A DNA stretch of 64,000 nt. Origin: Marichromatium bheemlicum. Its GTDB lineage: Bacteria; Pseudomonadota; Gammaproteobacteria; Chromatiales; Chromatiaceae. Below, piece after piece: positions 9,000-18,211 of this stretch (positions within the stretch are counted from its first letter, which is position 1; every line of letters starts with the position of its first letter). The DNA is taken from the NCBI RefSeq assembly GCF_012276755.1, contig NZ_JAAXKX010000004.1:1-64000 (forward strand), in the 5' to 3' direction. A model generated the notes under the pieces. It worked only from the letters and a program-made list of their open reading frames with translations, ran no database searches and had not been told where the DNA came from. Position numbers and translations under genes: made by a program.

Positions 9000-10298
9000 A
9001 TGTATCGACGTCATCTATCCTGCCGAGGCGGTGCGCCGACGCGCTATCTCTCGGTCTCGCTACTGGTGCTGGCGCTCGCCGGTTGCGACGCCACCCCCCC
9101 GACTCCCCCCCCTACCGCAGGGGCCGAGCACGACCACAGCGCCGAGGCGGCGCCTGCCGCGCGACCGCTCGAAACCCGCTATGTCTGCCCGATGCACCCG
9201 CAGATCGTGCGCGATGCCCCCGGCACCTGCCCGATCTGCGGCATGGATCTGGTGGAGCGTGCGCTCGATCCCCTGGCCGGGCGCGGACCCGAGGTGCGAC
9301 TTGCCCCGGGGCTGGCGCAGACGCTCGGGGTCCGCACCGCCACGGTCGAGCGCGGCACCCTGTGGAAGTACGTCCGCACCCCGGGCCGAATCAGTTATGA
9401 CGAGACCCGGCTGGCGCATCTCCACCCGCGCGCGCCGGGCTGGATCGAGGGGTTGAGCGTGCGCGCCCTCGGTGAGCCGGTCGGCGCCGGGCAGGAGCTT
9501 GCGAAGCTCTATGCCCCGGAGATCCTCTCCGCCCAGGTCGATTTCCTGCTCGCGCTCGCGCCCCAGCCCGAGGGCGTGGCCCGGGTGCGGGTCGATCAGG
9601 CGCGCAACATCCTCCGTCTGCTCGATGTCCCCGAGGCCGACATCCGCGCCATTGAGCGCAGCGGCGAGACCCGCCAGACGGTGCCGGTGCTGGCGCCGAT
9701 CGACGGCGTGGTCACCGAGATGAAGGCGCGCGAGGGGATGTACGTCACCGCCGCCGATGCCATGTACACCATCGCCGATCTCAGCCGGGTGTGGGTGCTG
9801 GTCGATGTCTTCGAGCACCAGATCGACTGGATCGCCCCCGGCCAGGGCGCCGAGATCCGGGTCCCGGCCTATCCCGGACGCAGTTGGGAGGGCGAGGTCG
9901 ATTATCTCTACCCGGCGCTCGATCCGCAGACGCGCACCCTGCGGGTGCGACTGGTGTTCGACAACCCCGAGGGTCTGCTGCGCCCCAACATGTTCGCCAA
10001 GGTGGTGATCTACGGCGGTCCCAGGCGCGATGTGCTGAAGATCCCCGCCGAGGCGCTGATCGAGACCGGCACCGCCACCCGAGTGGTGCGCGCGCTCGAC
10101 GACGGGCGCTTCGCCCCGGTCGAGGTGGTGGCGGGGATGCGACGCGAGGGCGAGGTCGAGATCCTCTCCGGGCTCGACGCGGGCGATCGCGTGGTGACCT
10201 CGGGGCAGTTCCTGCTCGACTCCGAATCGAGCCTGCGCGCCGGACTCGACCGGCTCTCGGGCCAGACGCAGGGAGGGCACGATCATGCCGGTCACTGA
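9000..10298 (+). CDS. cusB: RND copper/silver efflux periplasmic adaptor (CusB type)
   Basis: Membrane-fusion protein linking the CusA pump to the outer membrane and passing Cu(I)/Ag(I) to it. 432 residues. A lipoprotein signal ends LALAGC with Cys29. A His-rich spacer follows, then a heavy-metal-binding domain, YVCPMHPQI...CPICGMDL, at residues 61-84. The barrel-sandwich hybrid and beta-barrel domains follow (GWIEGLSV, APIDGVV, ADLSRVWVLVDVFE). The extra Met/Cys-rich domain could replace a separate CusF chaperone. cusA follows after 27 bases. No outer-membrane channel (CusC) gene lies in the cluster, so a channel from elsewhere must be used. Confidence 0.93.
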   Translation: MYRRHLSCRGGAPTRYLSVSLLVLALAGCDATPPTPPPTAGAEHDHSAEAAPAARPLETRYVCPMHPQIVRDAPGTCPICGMDLVERALDPLAGRGPEVRLAPGLAQTLGVRTATVERGTLWKYVRTPGRISYDETRLAHLHPRAPGWIEGLSVRALGEPVGAGQELAKLYAPEILSAQVDFLLALAPQPEGVARVRVDQARNILRLLDVPEADIRAIERSGETRQTVPVLAPIDGVVTEMKAREGMYVTAADAMYTIADLSRVWVLVDVFEHQIDWIAPGQGAEIRVPAYPGRSWEGEVDYLYPALDPQTRTLRVRLVFDNPEGLLRPNMFAKVVIYGGPRRDVLKIPAEALIETGTATRVVRALDDGRFAPVEVVAGMRREGEVEILSGLDAGDRVVTSGQFLLDSESSLRAGLDRLSGQTQGGHDHAGH

Positions 10299-10325
10299 TC
10301 CCCGTCACCGCCCGGAGGTGTCGCG

Positions 10326-13300
10326 ATGAAGGCCGTGATCCTCTGGTCGATCCGCCAGCGGGTGCTGGTGCTGCTCGGCGCGCTGGCGCTCGCCGTCTGG
10401 GGCGCGCAGGCGCTGCGTACCATCCCGCTCGATGCCATCCCCGATCTCTCCGACGTGCAGGTGATCGTGCGCACCAGCTTCCCCGGCCAGTCGCCGCGGG
10501 TGGTCGAGGAGCAGGTCACCTATCCGCTCACCACCACCATGCTGGCCGTCCCCGGCGCCAAGGTGGTGCGCGGTTACAGCTTCTTCGGCGACAGCTATGT
10601 CTATGTGCTGTTCGAGGACGGCACCGATCTCTACTGGGCGCGCTCGCGGGTGCTCGAGTATCTCAACCAGGCCGCCGCGAGCCTCCCCGAGGGGGTCCAG
10701 CCCCGGCTCGGGCCGGATGCCTCCGGGGTCGGCTGGATCTACAGCTATGCCTTGGTCGATCGCAGCGGACGGCACGATATCGCCGAGCTGCGCAGTCTCC
10801 AGGACTGGTTCCTCAAGTTCGAGCTGCAGGCGGTGCCGGGGGTGGCCGAGGTGGCCACGGTCGGCGGCATGGTGCGCCAGTACCAGGTGGTGGTCGATCC
10901 CGACCGGCTGCGTGCCTATGGCATCCCGCTGGCGCGGGTGGCCGAGGCGCTGCGCGCGGCCAATGCCGAGGTCGGCGGCTCGGTGCTGGAGCTGGCCGAG
11001 GCCGAGTATATGATCCGCACTCGCGGCTATCTGCGCGGGATCGAGGACATCGAGACCATCCCGCTGGGCGCCACCGAGGGCGGCACCCCGATCCTGCTGC
11101 GCGACCTGGCGCGGGTGCGGATCGGGCCGCAGATGCGCCGCGCGGTGGCCGATCTCGACGGCGAGGGCGAGGTCACCGGGGGCATCGTGGTGATGCGCTC
11201 GGGCGAGAACGCGCTGGCCACCATCGCCGCCGTCGAGGCGCGCCTCAATGCGCTCGCCACCGGGCTCCCCGAGGGCGTGGAGATCGTCGAGACCTATGAC
11301 CGCTCGCGGCTGATCCGCGCCGCCGTCGACAACCTCGGCGACAAGCTCGTCGAGGAGTTCATCGTCGTCGCCCTGGTCTGCGTGCTCTTCCTCGTCCACC
11401 TGCGCTCGGCGCTGGTGGCCATCGTCAGCCTGCCGCTGGGGGTGCTGGCCGCCTTCCTGGTGATGAACACGCAGGGGATCAACGCCAACATCATGTCGCT
11501 CGGCGGTATCGCCATCGCCATCGGCGCCATGGTCGATGCCGCCATCGTGATGGTGGAGAACGCCCACAAGCACCTCGAACGCGCCGGCCCCGGCATCGAC
11601 CGCGCCACCCACTGGCGGGTGATCGGCGAGGCGGCCACCGAGGTCGGACCGGCGCTGTTCTTCTCGCTGTTGATCATCACCCTGAGCTTCCTGCCGGTGT
11701 TCGCGCTCGAGGCGCAGGAGGGACGGCTGTTCGCCCCCCTGGCCTATACCAAGACCTATGCGATGGCCGCGGCGGCGGGGCTCGCCGTCACCCTGGTGCC
11801 GGTGCTGATGGGCTATCTGGTGCGTGGCCGCATCCCGCGCGAGCAGGCCAATCCGCTCAACCGCGCGCTGATCGCCGGCTACCGGCCCGTGCTCGGCGCG
11901 GTGCTGCGTCGCCCCTGGACGACGCTGGTGGCAGCCGGGGTGCTGCTCTACAGCAGCCTGATCCCGCTCGGCGGGGTGGGCGGGCTGCTTGCGCCGCTCA
12001 AGTGGCCCTTCCAGCTCGCCTCGGCGGTGGTCGAGACCCCGCTCGCCGAACGCGCCGAGGCCCGGGTGGGGCAGTGGCAGCAGGCGCTCGCCGAGGGTTG
12101 GCGCGCGCACCTCGGCGCGCTGCCGGTGATCGGCGGTTGGGATCGCGGGTTGGGCTCGGAGTTCATGCCCGAACTCGACGAGGGCGATCTGATGTACATG
12201 CCGACCACGCTGCCCGGAATCTCGATCGGCAAGGCGCGCGAGCTGTTGCAGCTCACCGACCGGCTGATCGCCTCGGTGCCCGAGGTCGAGCGGGTGTTCG
12301 GCAAGGTCGGGCGCGCCGAGACCGCCACCGACCCGGCGCCGCTGACCATGATCGAGACCTTCATCCATCTCAAGCCGCGCGAGGCGTGGCGCGAGGGGAT
12401 GACGCTCGCGCGGCTGATCGACGAACTCGACGAACGCGTCCAGGTGCCCGGCGTGACCAACGCCTGGGTGATGCCGATCAAGACCCGCATCGACATGCTC
12501 GCCACCGGCATCAAGACCCCGATCGGGGTGAAGATCTCGGGGCCGGATCTGGCCGAGATCGAGCGGCTGGGCCAGGCGCTGGAGCCGATCCTGATGGGGA
12601 TCGAGGGCACGGTCTCGGCCTATTCCGAGCGTGTCGCCGGGGGGCGCTATGTCGAGATCCGCCCCGACCGCCTGGCCGCCGCGCGCTTCGGGCTGAACAT
12701 CGACGACATCAACCAGGTGGTGGCCGCCGGGATCGGCGGCATCGAGGTCACCCGCACCGTCGAGGGGCTGGAGCGCTATCCGGTCAATCTGCGCTTCCCG
12801 CGCGATCGGCGCGCCGATCTCGAGGCGCTGCGCGAGCTTCCGATCGTCACCCCGAGCGGGGCGCAGGTCGCGCTCGGGCAGGTCGCCGAGGTGGTGATCG
12901 TCGACGGACCGCCGCTGCTCAAGAGCGAGAACGCGCGGCTCACCGGCTGGACCTTCGTCGACATCCGCGGCCGTGATCTCGGCGGCTATGTCGCCGAGGC
13001 GCGGGTGCGGGTGCAGGAGGCGCTGGCGCTGCCGCCGGGCTATTCGCTCGACTGGTCGGGCCAGTACGAGTCGATGGAGCGCGCCCAGGCGCGGCTGGCG
13101 CAGGTGCTGCCGCTGACCCTGGCGATCATCCTGGTGCTGCTCTATCTCGCCTTCGGCTCGCTCGGGCGGGCGCTGCTGGTGCTCGGCTCGCTGCCGCTGG
13201 CGCTGGTCGGCGGGCTGTGGCTGATCTATCTGCTCGACTACAACCTCTCGGTGGCGGTCGCGGTGGGCTTCATCGCCCTGGCCGGGGTGGCGGCGGAGTT

Positions 13301-13610
13301 CGGCGTGGTGATGCTGGTCTATCTCGACGCGGCGCTCGCGCGTCGCCGCGCCGAGGGACGGCTCGATGACCGCGCGGCGCTCCACGCCGGGCTGATCGAG
13401 GGCGCGGTGCTGCGCATCCGTCCCAAGGCGATGACGGTGGCGACCATCTTCGCCGGGTTGCTGCCGATCATGCTCGGCGCCGGGGTCGGCTCGGAGGTGA
13501 TGCGCCGCATCGCCGCGCCCATGGTCGGCGGCATGATCACCGCGCCGCTGCTCAGCCTGCTGTTGCTGCCGGCGGCCTACGCCCTCTGGTACCGGCGCGG
13601 GCTGCGCTGA
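10326..13610 (+). CDS. cusA: Heavy-metal RND efflux pump (CusA type)
   Basis: Inner-membrane proton-driven pump for Cu(I)/Ag(I), 1094 residues, a full-length RND protein with two sets of membrane helices. The fourth-helix signature [19 protein letters not shown] is the monovalent-metal (CusA) form, not the CzcA form. The three methionines that bind Cu/Ag in E. coli CusA appear conserved in [19 protein letters not shown] and TRIDMLATG. Translation is probably coupled to cusB. A very long antisense open frame across this gene is a high-GC artefact. Substrate is inferred from motifs. Confidence 0.95.
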   Translation: MKAVILWSIRQRVLVLLGALALAVWGAQALRTIPLDAIPDLSDVQVIVRTSFPGQSPRVVEEQVTYPLTTTMLAVPGAKVVRGYSFFGDSYVYVLFEDGTDLYWARSRVLEYLNQAAASLPEGVQPRLGPDASGVGWIYSYALVDRSGRHDIAELRSLQDWFLKFELQAVPGVAEVATVGGMVRQYQVVVDPDRLRAYGIPLARVAEALRAANAEVGGSVLELAEAEYMIRTRGYLRGIEDIETIPLGATEGGTPILLRDLARVRIGPQMRRAVADLDGEGEVTGGIVVMRSGENALATIAAVEARLNALATGLPEGVEIVETYDRSRLIRAAVDNLGDKLVEEFIVVALVCVLFLVHLRSALVAIVSLPLGVLAAFLVMNTQGINANIMSLGGIAIAIGAMVDAAIVMVENAHKHLERAGPGIDRATHWRVIGEAATEVGPALFFSLLIITLSFLPVFALEAQEGRLFAPLAYTKTYAMAAAAGLAVTLVPVLMGYLVRGRIPREQANPLNRALIAGYRPVLGAVLRRPWTTLVAAGVLLYSSLIPLGGVGGLLAPLKWPFQLASAVVETPLAERAEARVGQWQQALAEGWRAHLGALPVIGGWDRGLGSEFMPELDEGDLMYMPTTLPGISIGKARELLQLTDRLIASVPEVERVFGKVGRAETATDPAPLTMIETFIHLKPREAWREGMTLARLIDELDERVQVPGVTNAWVMPIKTRIDMLATGIKTPIGVKISGPDLAEIERLGQALEPILMGIEGTVSAYSERVAGGRYVEIRPDRLAAARFGLNIDDINQVVAAGIGGIEVTRTVEGLERYPVNLRFPRDRRADLEALRELPIVTPSGAQVALGQVAEVVIVDGPPLLKSENARLTGWTFVDIRGRDLGGYVAEARVRVQEALALPPGYSLDWSGQYESMERAQARLAQVLPLTLAIILVLLYLAFGSLGRALLVLGSLPLALVGGLWLIYLLDYNLSVAVAVGFIALAGVAAEFGVVMLVYLDAALARRRAEGRLDDRAALHAGLIEGAVLRIRPKAMTVATIFAGLLPIMLGAGVGSEVMRRIAAPMVGGMITAPLLSLLLLPAAYALWYRRGLR

Positions 13611-13631
13611 GCGGGGCCGCGTCCGGGGCGC

Positions 13632-14486
13632 CTAGCGCGCGAGCCCGGGCGCGGCCTTGACGATCAACCCGCCGGTCGGCACCCCGATGTCGTCGGCGAT
13701 CACCCCGCACTTGGCCTGGAGCAGGAAGACGATGGGCGCCTCGACCTCGCTCAGGCTCTCGTAGTTGGCCTGACCCTTGGCGATGATCAGGGGCGCGGCG
13801 GCGAAGCGCGCGCCGAACTCGGCCGAGCAGCGATCGAGCAGGGTGCCGACGGCGTCCGAGCCGTTGTCGACGAGGCTGGCGCAGCCGTCGAGCCCGGCGG
13901 CGCGCGCGTCCTCCAGGGTGGCGTCGTTGATCGCCGGGCCGCCCTTGCAGACATAGGTCACCGGCTGGTCGAGCTGTTCGATCAGGGCGCGGTCGAACAC
14001 CGTCTCGCCGGCGTTGTCGCCGAGATAGAGCACCCAGTCGACGCGTGCGAGCGCGGCGCGCAGCACCGCCAAGTCGTCGATGGCGAAGGGCTGGCGCAGC
14101 ACCCGCTCGAGGGTGGCCTCGAGGTCGTAGTGCTCGAACACCCCGAAGTCGATGATGTTGCCCGCGATCGCGCCGCGCACCGCCGTCTCCAGCGGATCGG
14201 CCGAGGCGGCGATGGCGGCGACCAGCCGTGGGTAGAGGTCGAGGGCGCGGCGCGTCGCCTCCTGCTTGGCCGCGAGATAGGGATCGACGGCGCCGGTGCG
14301 GGTGCGCACCAGACGGTGGATGGTCTCGGCCATCCGTGGCGGTGTGGTGTCGAGCGGCAGCCTCTGCAGCTCGGCCATGGTCTCGACCAGGATCGCGTGC
14401 TGCAGCGCCTGATCGGCGCCGGCGCGCCGCGCCGCGCTCAGCGCCTGGCGCAGGAAGCAGGGATAACAGTCGAGATGAGTGTGCAT
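13632..14486 (-). CDS. DUF89 (ARMT1-like) family protein
   Basis: 284 residues. The N-terminus MHTHLDCYPCFLRQAL is characteristic of prokaryotic DUF89 proteins with their CxxC, followed by a helical bundle. The Rossmann-like part contains the metal-site sequence LGDNAGETVFD and VTYVCKGGPAINDAT. DUF89 enzymes are metal-dependent phosphatases proposed to clear damaged or over-accumulated phosphometabolites; the substrate here is unknown. It is convergent with cusA, with 21 bases between the stops, and reads alone. Confidence 0.85.
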   Translation of the reverse strand: MHTHLDCYPCFLRQALSAARRAGADQALQHAILVETMAELQRLPLDTTPPRMAETIHRLVRTRTGAVDPYLAAKQEATRRALDLYPRLVAAIAASADPLETAVRGAIAGNIIDFGVFEHYDLEATLERVLRQPFAIDDLAVLRAALARVDWVLYLGDNAGETVFDRALIEQLDQPVTYVCKGGPAINDATLEDARAAGLDGCASLVDNGSDAVGTLLDRCSAEFGARFAAAPLIIAKGQANYESLSEVEAPIVFLLQAKCGVIADDIGVPTGGLIVKAAPGLAR

Positions 14487-14721
14487 GACGGCTCCGTCGG
14501 TTGCTGGCAGGGAGCGGCGACCCTAGCACGGGGTGGCGACGCGGCGCCTTGACGACTGTCGCCGGCCCGTTCTCGGCCCTGAGGTTCTGAACGGCGAGAA
14601 CGCTGTGCGTTGGTCAGTTACGCCTTGAGGATCAAGGGATTGGCCCCATGAACGATCACCTCTCCATCATCAACATCCGTGAGTAGTGGCGCGGAATGGA
14701 TCGGACACAGGGAGGATCGAC

Positions 14722-15420
14722 ATGACTGAGCCGACTTGCGTGATCCTGATCGAGGGCGATGCCGAGCTGCGGGCCACCCTCTCCGCGGCCCTCGAGGAGG
14801 CCGGTTGTGCGGTCACGACCGCAGGCGATGCGGTCTCTGGCTATCGTCAACTGAATGAACAGGGGTTTGCCGTGGTGATCGTCGGCCTGGCGCTCCCCGA
14901 TCAGCCGGGACAGGTCTTGATCGACTACACCAGACGCAATACCGCTAGCGCCGTCGTTGCCCTGGGGCAGCGTGGTGGGGTCGAGGTCCGGGTCGATTGC
15001 TACCGTGCTGGCGCCGACTTGTTCCTGCAGGGGCCCGTCGACCCAGAAGAACTGGCCGCTGCCGTCTCCAGTCTGACCCGGCGCTATGCCCAGCTGCGCG
15101 CGTCCGCGCCGCGGTTCGTCGGTTGGCGCCTGCTGGTGCAGCGTCGGGCGTTGGCCATTCCTGGCGCCGGTACCCTCGAACTCAGCCCGCGTGAGTGCCA
15201 ATTGCTCGATCTGCTCTCCCCGGGCGCGGGTGAGGCGGTACGCCGTTGTGAGTTGCTCGATCGGCTCTACGCGCGGCGCGACGAGAGCGCCGAGCGTGCC
15301 CTCGAGACCTTGGTGCGCCGCACACGTCGCAAGATCGCCGGCCACCACCCTGGGCCGAGCCCGATCCTCACCCAGCACGGCGTCGGCTACGCCTTTGCCA
15401 CCCCGTTGATGCGGGCCTGA
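14722..15420 (+). CDS. OmpR-type response regulator with degenerate receiver domain
   Basis: 232 residues: an N-terminal receiver-like domain (1-115) and a C-terminal winged-helix DNA-binding domain (about 140-228; LELSPRECQLLDLL, LETLVRRTRRKI, ILTQHGVGYAF). Key phosphorylation residues are missing. The strand that normally ends in the phospho-accepting Asp reads VVIVGLALP, with Gly in that place. The conserved 'KP' loop reads LQGPVDPEEL, with Gly replacing Lys. The acidic pocket is reduced to EGD. It is therefore likely to act independently of phosphorylation. GGAGG at 14711 precedes the ATG. No histidine kinase is adjacent. Target unknown. Confidence 0.88.
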   Translation: MTEPTCVILIEGDAELRATLSAALEEAGCAVTTAGDAVSGYRQLNEQGFAVVIVGLALPDQPGQVLIDYTRRNTASAVVALGQRGGVEVRVDCYRAGADLFLQGPVDPEELAAAVSSLTRRYAQLRASAPRFVGWRLLVQRRALAIPGAGTLELSPRECQLLDLLSPGAGEAVRRCELLDRLYARRDESAERALETLVRRTRRKIAGHHPGPSPILTQHGVGYAFATPLMRA

Positions 15421-15572
15421 GCACAATGGTCAGATTCGGTCAGATGGGGTCGGATCCCGTGGGTTGAACATCAGCGTCCGGGCTGTCACCTTAGCTGCCC
15501 AGCGTTCCGGGGGCGACTGCCCAAGGGATGCGGGTTGGCTCAGAGCAATGGTGATCAATGGGGGAATCTGGA

Positions 15573-16001
15573 ATGAAGACCTTCAGCGCGGTGGCCATGC
15601 TGGCCCTGATCGGTAGCGCCTCGGGCGCGGTGTTTGCCGGGGACATGGAGAAGGGGGTGAACGCCTTTCGCGCCTGCTATGGCAGCGACATCCCGTCGGG
15701 GATGACCGGTGCGCCGGAGTTGACCATCGAGGTGGTGGTCGACTCCCAGCCCGAGCACAAGGCGATGGGCACGGGTAAGGTGACCTGGGGCTCGGTGCAG
15801 GGCTTCGAGCCGATCGAGACCGAGATCAGCGGTCCCTGGTACTACATGTGCACCATGGACGCCTGCTCGATCCGCTTCGACTTCTCCGGCGAGGGGCTGG
15901 ACGGCATGCTGGTGGCGACCAACTGGGGCTCGCCCGGCACCTTCAAGTACAGCTTCAACGATGGCGACCCCGTCGAGCAGGAGGCGATGGTGTGTAACTG
16001 A
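15573..16001 (+). CDS. Secreted protein of unknown function
   Basis: 142 residues with a clear signal peptide (MKTFSAVAMLALIGSASG, cleavage near AVFA-GD). The mature ~120-residue protein is acidic and rich in beta-type sequence, with four cysteines (RACYG, YMCTMDACS, final MVCN) that could form two disulfides in the periplasm. I do not recognise a family. The ATG at 15573 is preceded by GGGGGAATCTGGA; an upstream in-frame ATG at 15558 would put five residues before the signal peptide. It reads alone, after the response regulator, and the repeat region starts just behind it. Confidence 0.7.
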   Translation: MKTFSAVAMLALIGSASGAVFAGDMEKGVNAFRACYGSDIPSGMTGAPELTIEVVVDSQPEHKAMGTGKVTWGSVQGFEPIETEISGPWYYMCTMDACSIRFDFSGEGLDGMLVATNWGSPGTFKYSFNDGDPVEQEAMVCN

Positions 16002-16009
16002 GGCAACCA

Positions 16010-16703
16010 CCGTCCGGTCCTGGATCAGCCTCCAGCGACCAGCCGACAGCTTCCGGTGGAGAAGCGTGGCTGACCGCTGGAAGCTGATCGCTCATTTTTC
16101 AGCCTCCAGCGGCCACGGCCAGCTGACAGTCTCCAGTGGGGAGGGCCGACGTCATGATTTGGCGAGAGAAGGCGTCCCGCTGGTCGCTGACGACTGGATG
16201 CTTACCGCTTTATCCCTTCGCGTCCTTTGCGGTTCGAGTCAGCTTCCAGCGATCAGCCTTCAGCCTCCAGCCTCCAGCCTCCAGCCTCCAGTGTCGGTGT
16301 GCAGTCGACCGCGACGCGACGAGACCAGTCAGCCTCTTCACTGGAGGCTGGCGGCTGGAAGCCTTTCTTCATCTTCGCGCTCTTGGCGTCTTTGCGGTTC
16401 ATGCCTCGAAGCTCGGCGCTCGCGCCCCGGTGTTGGGTTAACCGTCGACGAATGCCGCAGCTTCGTCGATGGCATGGTGGGCGGACGGTTAACCCAACCT
16501 ACGAGATCAGCTCTCAGCCGCCAGCCTCCAGCCGCCCGCCGTTGCGCAGGTGTTTGGCGGCTGTGTGCCACCACTGGTGGCTGGCGGCTGACCGCTGGGG
16601 GCACTTCTCTCCTTTGCGCCCTTGGTTTGCGGTTCAATCTCCTGGCGGCTGGCGGTTCGGCCGATGGGCACGCTGCGCTTTGCCCATCCTACCGGCTGGC
16701 GGT
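16010..16703. repeat. Non-coding mosaic of interspersed repeats
   Basis: About 700 bases with no gene. It contains runs of the CAGCCTCCAGC type, a GCGTCCTTTGCGGTTCGAG segment also seen near 18047 and 20040, an inverted copy of part of the 118-bp module (about 16270-16345), the left arm of a long inverted repeat, and, just before 16704, a GATGGGCACGCTGCGCTTTGCCCATC palindrome-like element (16659-16684) similar to dispersed intergenic repeats of many bacteria. Short open frames here are built from repeats and are not credible genes. Confidence 0.8.
16385..16640 (+). repeat. Left arm of ~255-bp inverted repeat
   Basis: Matches the reverse complement of 17693-17949 over nearly its whole length with a few substitutions and small indels. 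Shared blocks include TTCATGCCTCGAAGCTCGG, TTGGGTTAACCGTCGACGAA, TGGTGGGCGGACGGTTAACC and TGACCGCTGGGGGCACTTCT. Inside each arm the GTTGGGTTAACCGTC and GACGGTTAACCCAAC sequences form a smaller hairpin of about 70 bp. The two arms enclose the isochorismatase-like gene. Confidence 0.85.
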
Positions 16704-17378
16704 TCAGCCGAGCCCCATCTCCTCGAGCAGCTCGTCGCTGCGCATCACCTGGCAGTAGATCATGTTGAGGATCTCCAGCTCGTGCTGGTGCAGGCTGTCG
16801 GTGCCGGCGGCGCAGCAGTCCTCGAGGAGGATGACGTGGAAGCTCTCGTCGGCGAGACTGCGCACTGTCGAGGAGACGCACTGGTCGGTGTAGACGCCGG
16901 TGACGATGACGTTGCGGATGCCCATGTTGTTGAGCACCAGGCGCAGGTTGGTCCCGGTGAGGGCGCTGTCGGTGGTCTTGGTGACGACGATCTCGCCCGG
17001 TTCCGGGGCCAGCTCGGGGACGATCTGCGAGGCCTCGGTGTCGAGCGGCATCAGCAGGTTGTTCCAGCCCGGCAGCCTCTGGCTCAGTGAGCGGTCGCGA
17101 CCGTCATCGAGCAGACAGGCGATGCGGGCGTGGATGACATCAATCCCCGCGGCGCGGAAGCGTTGCTGGAGGGCGCGGAGGTTGGGGATCAGGGTCTCGC
17201 GCATGCGTTGCTGGAAGGGGGCCCAGCGTGCGCGTTCATCGGGGTCGTCGGCGAGCACCATACCGTAGTTCTGCACGTCGATGCAGAGCAGCGCGGTCTC
17301 CTCGGGAATGAGGGTGGGGAGTTCGGGGGCCGGTGCCTTGGCGTAGTAGAAGGAGCGGTGTCGCGTCTTCCAGGTCAT
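16704..17378 (-). CDS. Isochorismatase-like cysteine hydrolase
   Basis: 224 residues. The catalytic triad of the family is visible: Asp in LLCIDVQNYGM, Lys in VVTKTTDSAL, and Cys in TGVYTDQCVSSTVRSLAD. The last of these is the signature of cysteine-hydrolase members such as ureidoacrylate, nicotinamide and N-carbamoyl amidohydrolases. The substrate cannot be read from sequence; the AGTDSLHQHELEILNM tail is common in amidohydrolase members. The ATG at 17378 has AGGAGG 10 bases upstream. The gene stands alone between the two arms of a long inverted repeat. The 5' intergenic stretch (17379-17690) is less GC-rich and probably holds its promoter. Confidence 0.88.
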   Translation of the reverse strand: MTWKTRHRSFYYAKAPAPELPTLIPEETALLCIDVQNYGMVLADDPDERARWAPFQQRMRETLIPNLRALQQRFRAAGIDVIHARIACLLDDGRDRSLSQRLPGWNNLLMPLDTEASQIVPELAPEPGEIVVTKTTDSALTGTNLRLVLNNMGIRNVIVTGVYTDQCVSSTVRSLADESFHVILLEDCCAAGTDSLHQHELEILNMIYCQVMRSDELLEEMGLG

Positions 17379-17692
17379 GCGCGGTGCCTCCTTGATGCGC
17401 GGGCGGGGCGGCGCGCGGCTTGTCCCCAGACCCTGTGGTTCGTCCTGTGGATAAGTTGTGACGAGTTGCGCTAGGTCACTGAGATACAAGCCTATGAAAC
17501 GGATTGGTCGAATCCTGTCCACTTAGACCAATCAATTAGCCTAGTCGAGAAAGATTCTCTCTGCCAGTGATCCAGGACAAACGGGCGTGAGATGGGAGCA
17601 GCGACCAGCGGCATTGAACCGCCAAGATACCGTCTTGCCTGTCAATCGACGATCAGGCAACACCAGCCTCCCCGACTGGAGTCTGGAAGCTG

Positions 17693-17949
17693 GTTTGAAC
17701 CGCGAAGACACGAAGCGCGCAAAGGAGAGAAGTGCCCCCAGCGGTCAGCCGCCAGCCACCAGTGGTGGCCTCCCCTCAAACACCGCCGCCAGACACCTGC
17801 GCAACGGCGGGCGGCTGGAGGCTGAGAGCTGATCTCGTAGGTTGGGTTAACCGTCCGCCCACCATGGCATCGACGAAGCTGCGGCATTCGTCGACGGTTA
17901 ACCCAACATCGGGACGCGAGCGCCGAGCTTCGAGGCATGAACCGCCAAG
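17693..17949 (-). repeat. Right arm of ~255-bp inverted repeat
   Basis: Reverse-complement partner of 16385-16640. The outer edge reads TTCGAGGCATGAACCGCCAA and the inner edge begins GAACCGCGAAGACACGAAGC. The region 17379-18211 has no gene other than this repeat, the 118-bp module and the heptamer array. Confidence 0.85.
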
Positions 17950-17960
17950 TCGCCAGTCGC

Positions 17961-18080
17961 CAGTGATGGGGCTGGGTTGTCTCGTCGTGTCGCGGTTGAC
18001 TGCACGCCGACACTGGAGGCTGCTTGCTGGAAGCTGGTCGCTTTCTTCGCGTCCTTTGTGTCTTTGCGGTTCAATCTCCC
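17961..18080 (+). repeat. 118-bp interspersed module, copy A
   Basis: Begins CAGTGATGGGGCTGGGTTGT and ends CTTTGCGGTTCAATCTCCC, running straight into a heptamer array. It is nearly the same as 19952-20069 and most of 19776-19890. The end part, CGCGTCCTTTGTGTCTTTGC, is also present alone elsewhere in this window. Confidence 0.85.
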
Positions 18081-18085
18081 GGCGG

Positions 18086-18211
18086 CTGGCGGCTGGCGGC
18101 TGGCGGCTGGCGGCTGGCGGCTGGCGGCTGGCGGCTGGCGGCTGGCGGCTGGCGGCTGGCGGCTGGCGGCTGGCGGCTGGCGGCTGGCGGCTGGCGGTTG
18201 GCGGTTGGCGG
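18086..18211 (+). repeat. Heptamer tandem array, 16 x CTGGCGG plus 2 x TTGGCGG
   Basis: Sixteen perfect CTGGCGG units followed by two TTGGCGG units. The array ends on the base before the stop codon of the convergently read MATE gene at 18212, so it lies in that gene's 3' untranslated region. The perfect heptamer periodicity makes it a candidate for slippage and length variation. Confidence 0.95.

Noticed and set aside
10305-13385. A 1026-codon open frame on the strand opposite cusA
   Set aside because: It mirrors the codon structure of cusA in very GC-rich DNA. Its translation is a low-complexity Arg/His/Asp/Gly mix with no domain, and cusA is clearly real.
14649-14687. A 12-codon frame (MNDHLSIINIRE) ahead of the response regulator
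   Set aside because: No ribosome site or attenuator-like hairpin was seen, and such short frames are common by chance.
16010-16703. Several 90-290 codon open frames in the repeat region
   Set aside because: They are built of repeat segments rich in Ser/Gln/Pro or Trp/Arg and cross from repeats into antisense of the isochorismatase gene.
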